Origin: Aldrovandia affinis
Taxonomy: Eukaryota > Chordata > Actinopteri > Notacanthiformes > Halosauridae
Length of the DNA stretch: 64,000 nucleotides
Assembly: GCA_029706075.1 (NCBI GenBank)
Contig: JAINUG010000086.1
Span: forward strand, 372,001 to 436,000
Direction of reading: 5' to 3'
Shown here: one piece after another, positions 55,216 through 64,000 of the stretch
Layout of the letters: each line of letters begins with the position of its first letter
Numbering within the stretch: position 1 is the stretch's first letter
The notes under the pieces: generated by a model
Databases searched by the model: none
What the model saw: only the letters and a program-made list of their open reading frames with translations
What the model was told of the DNA's origin: nothing
Position numbers and translations under genes: made by a program

Positions 55216-56900
55216 CTTAAAAGGTGTGCGGCAAGTTGTGCCTCTTGACACTCAGGTCAATGACACACATATGGAGACGTGTGTTTGCACTTTGAGGATG
55301 AAGAGTGTATCATTTTTTGCCAGTGAAAGGAGAAGGCGGGAGCTGCAGCCGACTGACAGCACCTGACAGTGAATGGCTTCTGCCCGCTCTCCTCAATATC
55401 TCTGACAGCCTTAACGACCTCAATCTGTCACTTCAGGGAATGTGTCCACCCATCAATGACCAGACGAGCAGAATCAGAGCATTCCGGATCAGAGCTGGAA
55501 CTGCGGTCGAGCCGGACACAAGCAGACATCACACGCTGCCAGCCACTTTCCTACTTTCACGGAGGGCGAGAGGGGGGGAGGTTAACGTTGATAGCGCTCT
55601 CAAGTCAAACCATTAAAACTTCAGCTATCTGTCTACTCGTCTGTTCCAAAAGTGAAGTGGAGAGATGGAACTTTTTTTATCACCCCCTTCTCCATATTAA
55701 TCCATAGCCTCTGAGTGCCTTTCAAAACGAACTGCCTGTACCCGCTGGCAACTTCTTGGTGGTCAGTAAAGTGATTTTCTTCTTAGTTTTTTCGACATTT
55801 TAAATTTTGACTTTTTGGGGGGAGTTAGGGTACATGTGGCCTGTCATGTAAAATCACTGATGGAATATGTTTGTTTTGTTTTTTGTTTATCAATTTTTAA
55901 GCCAATATTTATTTGTTGCCAGTTCAGAATGGAAAATCATAGTCAATTTTGGAGAGTGCAAACAACCCGCCAGCCACCGCTTCTTCCCACTCTGCAGGCT
56001 ACCGGTTGAGCTGTCCAGTTAGACAGGTACAACGCTTCTCACTGAGACCCTGCTCTGCCTTGCAGGGCCTGACAGAGTATCTTTGAAAACCCATTTCTTC
56101 GGTTTCCACATACACCTTGTTTTTTTATCACCTTTCTCTTCCATTCAAAAGACTCCTTTTACATCGGTATCTCAGTGGGGATTTCTTTCCCTCTAATCTA
56201 CGCTAAAGTGGGGTGTGCTTTATCATTGTTTTTATTATTTTATGTTATATGTATATGTATATGTACTTATATATGCTTTATTATTATTGTTGATTTCATT
56301 ATTACTTATTTTTGGTAGATGGTCTTGGCATAATACCTCAAATATATCACATCACAGCTGCAAAAACAGCATAGGTAACAAATAGCATAGGTCCAGCGTA
56401 CCCAGGAGAACAGTAAACAGGTATCAAGGTGAAAAGCAGTGTACTGTATATCATGCTAAAGTGAATTATTCCAACAATGACCAATTCAACATTACCTCAA
56501 GTCACAGTGCTTACGTGATGTCAAACGATCAATAGGAGCAGCTTCACACTAGCATGCATATAGAGAAACAATGAAGGGCTATGCAAAACCAACATTCATC
56601 TTGGTGTGGAGTGATATGATATTGGGACTTATGCATTCTACATAGTTCTGGTCTATCCCACATTTCTTTCCTTGTATCACCATAGCACACATTTCCCTGA
56701 TGCTACTCTGTGCCATTTACTGATTTGGCATGCCTTGGTTATGCATGTGACACCACATAAATGATCAACAATGTTTACACATGATGTTACTCTTTTATTT
56801 TTCCATTATTCATTATTATTTCCATGATTTGTTTAGTATTTTTATGATTTGTTTTGTGTGTGCCAGAAAGTGTATGCGTGTCTGAATGTGCGTGCGCAAG
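55216..56900. other. 1.7 kb non-coding stretch
   Basis: 55290-55600 is GC-richer and gives overlapping 103- and 112-codon frames without a recognised domain. I cannot separate a conserved element from chance here. Confidence 0.35.
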
Positions 56901-56903
56901 TGT

Positions 56904-56936
<33 letters not shown>
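56901..56936. repeat. (TG)n microsatellite
   Basis: About 36 bp of TG, followed by a looser TGTG/CATG-rich zone to 57040. Confidence 0.95.
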
Positions 56937-57139
56937 GTTGTGTGTGCATTCATGGATGCGTGAATGCGCGAGTGTGCAAGTGTGTGCGTGGAGTCACGTC
57001 TTGTACATGCACGTTCGTGCATGTGTATGTGCGCGCAATGCATTGTGTCTTTTTACCATGCAACGTTCATATCCAGGATTGTAGGGGTGAATCATTACAA
57101 TGCTGTGGAACAATAGTATTCTGAATAACTTTTTCATTT

Positions 57140-58220
57140 ACTTTGAGCTTTTTCTCAACGCCTTCCGCTAAGCTCGCTTCGACGCAAACCTTCTGTCTGC
57201 CCACTTCTAGAAATTAGACTGGCAGGACCCATGGCACTGGCTAAACGTGCCAATATAGAGCAATCTGATGCAGACTTGTTCATTTGTGTTCCTCTGAAAT
57301 CCATAATCTTCAAGTGAGGCCGCAGGATGTGACAATAGAGTGGGGGCTATTAGTCTGTCGCATCACTTGATGCCTTTTTAGATAACCTTTATCAATATGA
57401 TTGATTGAAATTATAGCCAGCGTGCTCTCCTTTATTTCTTTTGCTCTTGTTTCGGTGGCAGGCTTGTTTTCTTTCTGAAAGGTTTTCTGCTCTCGCAATC
57501 AGTGGACCTCTTTGCATACGCACACGTCCATCCGTCGCTCGGCGAATTGCGGCGGATGAAATATGACTCCATTTGCGTCTTATTTATTTTCAAATTCCTG
57601 GCCCTGCCAGCGCATTCACATTCCATTTATTTATTTATTTTCTCCTTTACTGTTTACCCCGACAATGTCACTCCACTAAACACAATGAAGGTTTCCTTGT
57701 AACATGAGAAAAAGGGCCATTTCCTTGATTTAACATGTCATTATTCAGAGAAACGCAACCTGATCCCTTTCCAAGTGAAATATGGCAGGGTTTGTCCAGC
57801 ACATCGACAATGAGGGGTGTGTCAGGATCCACTCGGGTCAAATTACAGAGTGTTATTTACACCCTGATAGCTTGCACCAAGTCTGGCTCTGGCTTTTTTC
57901 ATGCCTGTGTGCGGTTCATGAAATCATTGCCCGTAACCTTTTCTTTCATTATTTTTGAAACCGAGCATTTTTTTGTGCCCTCCGAGCAAGCCATAAATGA
58001 GAAAGGGGAGGGCGGGGCCTGATTATTTCTCAATGGCAGGCCAACTAAGAAGCGGTGTTCATCGGGCCAAGGCGGTAATCCCTGGTATCAGAAAATCTCT
58101 CTGAGAACTAATTAGAAAAGACAGCCTTGTGGTCTCAGATATCACGTTTGCTTGGTGACATTGCCTAAACGGAACACCGTGGATCATACTCCGAGATAAG
58201 CGAGGCAAAAAAAGCAGGCC
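57140..58220. other. candidate conserved non-coding block
   Basis: About 1.1 kb without transposon sequence and with no credible ORF. It has short homeodomain-type words such as TAATCCC (58076) and the palindrome CTAATTAG (58108), mixed with even base composition. The appearance resembles vertebrate conserved enhancers, but this is an impression, not a match to any named element. Confidence 0.25.
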
Positions 58221-58593
58221 AATAACACACGAAGGGCAAAAAAAAGGGTGGGCAGGGTTTGCTTCATCAACATACACCATCAACATATATGCATCTGATT
58301 TTGCATATATGTTGTTTTCAAGAGCAGATAATTCTGCTGTATGGTCATTTTGAATACGTTGTAACCCCTGGGTTTAAGTGTTTGTCTTGTTTGTATTTTC
58401 TGTTTGAATTCATATAGGATTGACATTTAGTAGATTTAGTAAATGCATGAAACATTGATGAAATTACGCATTTACTATATGTGTTAAGTATTTGTTAAAT
58501 GTATGAAACAAGTCAATGTTTGAAAAATGTTGAAAAACAAAATGTTGAAAAGCACTAAATAAAACATTTATCTATTTATTTTTGTCTTAAATA

Positions 58594-58925
58594 TGTCATT
58601 GGGAGGCCTCCTGGGTGGTCTAGTGGTTACAACGTTCGACACTGGTCACTGCAAGAGTCGGCTCTGGTCAGGAGTGCCACCAGGAGGCGACAATTGGCTG
58701 TCCACCCCAGGGAGGGGGAGGGAAGCCGACATGAAGTTTGCTGTGTACAAGAGTGGCGTTCGACAGCTTGGCAAGTGCCGTCACGGAGGAGGTGATACTT
58801 CGCCTGTGTCACTGCCGGTCGCAGGGCTATGGCAGCGAACTCACAATACGAGGGAGGGATTGACATGAAAAATTTAGGGTGTAATTGGCTACTAAATTGG
58901 GAGAAAATGGGGGGGAAAAAAATTA
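58594..58925 (+). repeat. tRNA-derived SINE, family A, plus strand
   Basis: GGCCTCCTGGGTGGTCTAGT (box A region), GACAATTGGCTGTCCACCCC, GGGAGGGGGAGGGAAGCCGA, GTGTAATTGGCTACTAAATT and GGGAGAAAATGGGGGGGAAA. The clearest head and tail of the family in this window. Confidence 0.82.
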
Positions 58926-59187
58926 AATATGTAATTAGGATTGCATTTTTAATATTTAGACTTGATATTTCAAACCTCATAAATATTGGAAAAAATATGT
59001 TTTGGGGGTTAAATGTGGGGAAAATGCATACTTCAGTACTGTATTTTACAGGCATTATAGCCACTTTATTGGGAAAATGTTGATATAACTGTGAATGGTT
59101 AGCTGAGTAGCCCTGACATTTTGATATTTATCTAATAAATATATAGCCATATATATATTAGATACATCCCTGAATGCTTTTACTCCT

Positions 59188-59190
<3 letters not shown>
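58926..59190. other. AT-rich stretch
   Basis: Nothing recognised. Confidence 0.4.

Positions 59191-59262
<72 letters not shown>
59191..59262. repeat. (TAA)24 microsatellite
   Basis: 72 bp of uninterrupted TAA, then a decayed AACAATGATAAC edge. The long poly-tyrosine frame on the minus strand is an artefact. Confidence 0.98.
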
Positions 59263-59265
<3 letters not shown>

Positions 59266-59974
59266 TGATAACACAATAAATTGAAATGAGCCCAAATCTT
59301 AATGTATTCATGGTGTTTTTTTCCTACATCAATACTGGCAGATAGTGTCTGATGGTGTCAGATGGTGTCAGGTTTTGCTCAGCAGATTCCGATCATTGAG
59401 GCTGCCTTTTGCTACACAGGGCTAGAAGGGGATTTGTCTATTACCCCCCCTGCCAATGCCAGATATTTTTCCTCTGTTCTTTTCTAACAACTTTATTTAT
59501 CTATTTTAACTAATAGTATTAAGATTGCTGGCATTCACTGGATCTGAATCACCATGCTCTTAATTTTTGACATTTTGTGCTTCTCGAATTCACAAACCAA
59601 CTGGGCATAATTCCTTGTGCGCACCAATAAGCTATGATTATTGAGTGGGCTGTAGCCGAGGGCGGTTTAGGACGAATTTTTTTAATAAATAAAATAACTT
59701 TGGGGGGTTTTTTGATGGAAAAATAACCAGAAAACACATAAAGCAGGCACTCATTTGTTGCTGCTGTGCCAGGTTTCTCAATGTCCCTTTAAAGTGTGAC
59801 AATTCCATCTGTGAAATGGCTTTGAAATGATTAAGGCTTCCTCTCCTGTCCCTTACATCAGGATAGCACATCAGAGCGTGGAATTGAGGTCTGGACTATG
59901 CCTCTGCATTAGTAATGTTGGTCAAACCTGCATCTATATTAAGTATTTCAGGTTATGAGCTCTCCCAACCATGT
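59263..59974. other. non-coding stretch
   Basis: A short GATGGTGTCAG repeat near 59347-59370. No gene is recognised. Confidence 0.4.
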
Positions 59975-60099
59975 GACTAAAGATCTGAAACGGTAAATAA
60001 AGTTACGTGCCAGGTGCTTTCCATGACCACAGCAACACGGAGACAAACAAGTTAAGCTGGCCTGTTAAATATCCCTACTACTGACATAATATCTGTGTA

Positions 60100-60101
<2 letters not shown>

Positions 60102-60135
<34 letters not shown>
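60102..60135. repeat. (TG)n microsatellite
   Basis: About 34 bp of TG within duplication unit 1. Confidence 0.95.
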
Positions 60136-60138
<3 letters not shown>

Positions 60139-60139
60139 C

Positions 60140-60295
60140 AGTGAGAATTGGGTGAGGCGCGTATCTCTCATTGATGACCACTGGTAGGCTGTAGGTGCCA
60201 GGTAATGACACAGCCAAGGCTGGAACATGCAACAAAGGGACCCAGCCTGTGCTCAAAGGGTATCACCTTTACCTACTGAGCCACTCTGGAAACCC
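60140..60295 (-). repeat. tRNA-derived SINE head, minus strand
   Basis: Minus strand: CAGAGTGGCTCAGTAGGTAA (box A region), AGGCTGGGTCCCTTTGTTGC and GTTCCAGCCTTGGCTGTGTC (box B-like). It inserted after the tandem duplication, as unit 2 lacks it. Confidence 0.6.
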
Positions 60296-60954
60296 ACCTG
60301 TGAATCTTACTCACGCATTGGAAACAATACGCGATTGCAGTCATCCACTATACCCAAGTATACTGTTTTTTTAACAGATCAACATTCATATTCCATTCTC
60401 ACTCATTTTCACGTTGCTCATCAGCTCTTGTACACAGTTACCACATCAGAACATTCGCATTCATTAACGACAAATACTGAGAGAGTAAGTAAATAAATAA
60501 AGCTGTCATCTCATTCCACTTGTGGTGCTTGTTGTCCCTCGTTTTGTTTTTTGTTTGGCTTGTTTATGTTTGTTTGATCTGTTTCAGTCCTCAAATGTTT
60601 TAAAGTTCCTTGCTTATTTGTGATTGCTTTAAAAAAATCTGTACTATTTAATTATTTTAAGATTGAATTAAAACTTGATAATGTGTTAGGTATTTGTTTG
60701 ATATTGCATTTTTCATTTATTATTATGCCTTGTGCATATTAGACTGCTTGGAATAATAAGGGCATCGGCTAGGTGGCATATTGTTGTTATTATTATACAT
60801 TTACTTATGTAAAAAGAGAATTACTAACAGTTTTGCAGAATTACACTTGTGCTCAATAATTGTAAACAAATTGGGTCGTCAGCTTCTCAAAACAATTAGA
60901 AAAAATGGGAATCTGCACTCTAGTAGAAAAAGTTTTCGGAACAATATTTTTTCA

Positions 60955-61125
60955 AGGCACCCGGGTGGTGTAATGGTAAAGGCATTCACCCGGAGTGCAA
61001 TTTGCCCACTGAAGCTGGGGCTTTGGCCGGGAGACCCATTCGGGGGCAGAGATTGGCTTTCCTGCCCCAGAGGGAGGGGGGAGTGAAGCCAGCAGGGGCT
61101 CGTCGCGAGCAAAGTGGCTTTCATT
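60955..61125 (+). repeat. tRNA-derived SINE, family A, 3'-truncated
   Basis: GGCACCCGGGTGGTGTAATG (box A region), GGCATTCACCCGGAGTGCA, GCTGGGGCTTTGGCCGGGAG, AGATTGGCTTTCCTGCCCC and GAGGGAGGGGGGAGTGAAGC. The last third of the family is missing. Present only in duplication unit 1, so it is younger than the duplication. Confidence 0.78.
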
Positions 61126-61265
61126 TTTTTGGACAATGATACGACGAACATAATCCTGAGCTGTCTCATTATATGAGCTTATTATATTTATTTGTAATAT
61201 GTTGACATATTAGCTTCCAGAACCTAATTACTCTTTAAAATATTTATCTTTATAGATTTTTCCTC

Positions 61266-62770
61266 CATGTAAGTAAAGATCTGAAGCAGTAAATAAAGTT
61301 ACGTGACAGGTGTTTTCCATGACCACAGCAACCCTGAAACAAACAAGTTAAGGTGGCCTGTTATGTGTCCCCACTACCCACTCTGTACCTTATATCATTT
61401 TATGACTGTGTCAATACAGTATCCAGGTTTATGTGTGTGCACACATTTTGTGTGCATGCATGTGCGTGCGTATACAAATGTATGTTTTATGTGTGTGTAT
61501 ACACATGTATTGGTGTGCGCAAGTGCATTTGTATACACACATGAATCTGTGTGTGTGCATGCATGTTTGCATGTATGTGTGTGTTTGAGTGTGAATGTTT
61601 CAAGACATCAGAATGCCACAATATTAATTTTTTACGGTACAAATAATTTAAGCTTAGTTTTATTACTGACAACACTAACAAGGACAGCTTTTCCTTAAAA
61701 AAATCAATTTATAGGTAGAGACAGTTAAGTCTGTTTTCAATGCGACAGTAATGACCTTGCCCAGGGTAACACAGTGAAATGGCACTCCCAGTGTGCCAGC
61801 AACATCATATTTACTATTGTGGGCACTCAGACATTCTAATGGATTTTGATTTAACATTGTTTTGTTCTGAGTCATCAATCATTTAGTGGTTGTATTGATC
61901 ATGAATGATTTTGAAGGTCATATTTCAGTCATTAAACTGTCAAGCTACGGCATGCTCTAATCTAAATATCCATCTATCTAAATATCATTAAAAGCTGTAT
62001 CATGGTGAAAATGTGTATATTCACTGTGTTATTTCATATAGGTGTTTTGAACAGTCTTTTATTGCACAGCAACTACACTGTGATGTTGTTCTGCCATATG
62101 CAAAGATCAGTTGTGACTATTATAAAAATATTATTTTATTCACTCTCTAACAACTTTTTATCACCAATTTAGAAACGTCAATTGTGCCTTTAGTGTCACG
62201 TGCCACGTGCCATCTACCAACCATCAACTGTGCGGGGACCACTGCAGGTGAAGTGCATTCACTCCTCCAATACACTCACCTGTGAGCCAGACAGCATTTC
62301 ACACATGCCTTGTTACCACATCAGAACATTGGCCTTTAATTAAAAAAGAAAAGCGAAATTAGTAAGTAAATAAATTGATATCTCATTCCACTTGCGGCGC
62401 TTGCTGTTCCTGAAATGTTTGTGTTGTTTTTATTAGATTTTTCATGTTTATTTTATTTGATGTTTTAAATTGCAAACTTATTTACGATTCCATTTCAGCA
62501 AATTGGTATTTTGACCTTGAGATTTCATTGAAACATATAATGCGTTGGGTGTTTTCTTTTTATATTTTCTTTTGTTATTTCATTTATTATTATGTCTTCT
62601 GCATATTATGCAGTCATGAATAATAAGGAGATTGGCTAGTTGTCACATTGTTATTATTATACATTTACTTATTCTTTTGGGTGAGCTGACATATGAGCTT
62701 CCAGAAATTAATTACACTTTAATCAAATATGTATCTTATCTTTAATGGATTTCCTTAATAAATGAATGTT
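61266..62770 (+). repeat. segmental tandem duplication, unit 2
   Basis: AAAGATCTGAAGCAGTAAAT (61276), AAGTTACGTGACAGGTG, TTCCATGACCACAGCAAC, TTACCACATCAGAACATTGG (62313), TCATTCCACTTGCGGCGCTTG, TTATTATACATTTACTTA and GACATATGAGCTTCCAGAA. Offsets to unit 1 range from about 1,296 to 1,875 because of insertions in each. A TG/CA-rich zone at 61430-61600 is private to this unit. Confidence 0.8.
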
Positions 62771-64000
62771 TCTTTCCATTTAATTTGAGTGAAAATGTGA
62801 TTTACCTGACCCATTTATTGAAATTGTACAGAGGGGAACTTTTCAAACCAGGACAAAGCATTGCACAGGCATATGTGTTGTGGCTCAAATGTGACAACCC
62901 GGAAATGGGATTTTCTTCTTCCCGAAGTCATAGCTCTCTTCACTTGATTGTTTGTATAGTTCTCTAAAGAGTCTTTTTTTCCTTTACGTTGCTTTGTGAC
63001 AAAAAAAACGTACAAAAAGTGTCGCAAACTAATTGAAAACAAGTGTAATTTTAATCTAATATGGGTGGCCTAGTTTCAAACAGATGAGGACAAAAGCAAT
63101 TCAACTGACATGATTTAAATTTAATCCGGATTCAAACTGGCAGTGAGAAAGACGCCGAACCGACTCCTCTGAGATGGAGTGTTTGTTTTATTTTCGCATT
63201 TTTCTGCAGACCAGCTTTGCGTTGTATACTCTGAATGACTGATTGATGTATTCATTACCCTGGGCGCATTGCTAAGTTGCCTTCAGTTTAACATCTGGTA
63301 ACAACTACAGCAGTCAGCAATTAAATTAAAGTCTAAAAAAAATCCTACTAATTGGGGAAAATTATATTGTTAAGCACTGCAGATGCCAAAACATATTGTA
63401 TTATTATTCTATTGCTGCTGATTTTATTTTGTTTAACTCAAATGGATAAAAATGGGTATCAAACCTTAATGGCTCCTGCTAGTCTCCCAAAATGGGACAC
63501 ACCTATTAAAAAAATATATATAAATTCAAAGCTATTGCATCCCCATTTCACAGTGTTTGGTTTGGTGTTTGGTGTTTGGGGAAAGGTGGGGGTCCTGCCT
63601 GTCAGAAGTAGAAGGGTAAAACAAATTAGAGGTGAAATTTGGTTAAAATTCAAATGCAAAAAATATAATCAGATCAAAGCACATTGTCCACATACAGGGG
63701 AAAACAAACTGCCCTGTTTGGGGTAGAGTCTCAGGTGAACATATGGTCCTGTTTGTAGGCAATCGACATTATGTTAGTGCATTTAGCACACAAACAATTA
63801 AATCAAAAAAGCATTGTGGTAAATGATGAGTTCGGAGAGACAGGGCAGAAGAAGAGTTTGCACCTGAAGGCCCATCTGCGTGTAAAACGGCAGTAGTATC
63901 GCTCAGTATGCATCACGTCTACTGTGGGTTCGGCTGGCTCAAAGGTATGAGAATATAGAAGAGGGCCAGAAGTCAATTTCCCCGCATTTAAACCAAAATG
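62771..64000. other. 1.2 kb non-coding end of window
   Basis: The 124-codon frame at 63352-63726 shows no recognised domain and lies in AT-rich DNA; treated as chance. Nothing else is recognised. Confidence 0.4.

Larger units (their letters stand above)
59975..61265 (+). repeat. segmental tandem duplication, unit 1
   Basis: Begins AAAGATCTGAAACGGTAAAT, AAGTTACGTGCCAGGTG, TTCCATGACCACAGCAAC and later TTACCACATCAGAACATTCG, TCATTCCACTTGTGGTGCTTG, TTATTATACATTTACTTA and GACATATTAGCTTCCAGAA. The same words in the same order are in unit 2 (61266-62770). Unit 1 carries two SINEs (60140-60295 and 60955-61125) and a (TG)n that unit 2 lacks. Confidence 0.8.

Noticed and set aside
59055-59276. Poly-tyrosine protein
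   Set aside because: Translation of the (TAA)n repeat on the minus strand.
63352-63726. 124-codon ORF near the window end
   Set aside because: AT-rich, lysine/isoleucine-rich translation with no recognised domain or splice context.

Overview
The window looks like non-coding nuclear DNA of a ray-finned (teleost) fish. The evidence is L2-clade LINEs whose 3' end carries the CGCTCTGGATAAGAGCG stem-loop and TGTAA-type tail, several tRNA-derived SINE families of the kinds known from eels, salmonids and other teleosts, many Tc1/mariner copies, hAT and PIF/Harbinger elements, Gypsy-type solo LTRs, and long CA, GA, TA and TAA microsatellites. An early-branching teleost (eel-like) is possible because UnaL2/UnaSINE-like sequences are prominent, but these families are widespread, so that is only a guess. 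I found no host exon, no structural RNA gene and no CRISPR array that I can defend. Nearly all protein similarity belongs to transposons.

Layout. 1-1.05 kb: right part of a hAT element with a recognisable first coding exon. 2.03-2.77 kb: solo LTR with a perfect 5-bp duplication. 3.0-3.16 kb: an LTR-like repeat with a partner at 46.8-47.1 kb. 3.2-4.8 kb: 5'-truncated L2 beside a Tc1 fragment. 5.4-6.7 kb: PIF/Harbinger remnant. 9.2-10.8 kb: full-length dead Tc1. 10.9-11.25 kb: CA microsatellite. 13.5-17.6 kb: long L2 copy (minus strand) that contains a Gypsy gag fragment. 17.7-18.1 kb: SINE. 19.07-19.98 kb: Tc1 relic holding a nested solo LTR and a SINE. 21.3-21.8 kb: two SINEs, both with clean target duplications. 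27.06-29.51 kb: hAT with 8-bp duplications and a nested L2 end. 32.1-33.5 kb: solo LTR, then SINEs with an inverted SINE-tail hairpin. 37.46-40.71 kb: a two-LTR element with a long zinc-knuckle/coiled-coil ORF and no pol, sitting in a (TA)n tract. 45.8-46.1 kb: 150-bp tandem duplication. 53.06-53.84 kb: short Tc1/mariner copy. 58.6-61.1 kb: SINEs. 60.0-62.8 kb: old tandem duplication of about 1.3-1.5 kb.

The stretches 34-37 kb, 41-45 kb, 47-52.6 kb and 54-58.5 kb are poor in recognisable transposons. A few blocks there (about 57.1-58.2, 48.95-49.4, 43.0-43.35 and 34.3-34.8 kb) have the look of conserved regulatory DNA, which only a cross-species alignment can show. How parts work together: the L2 copies would have supplied reverse transcriptase to the SINEs that share their tail, and the pol-less LTR element would depend on an autonomous relative elsewhere. 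The strongest observations are the compact LTR element and the apparent preference of its family for TA-dinucleotide tracts. I did not find a new multi-gene system.
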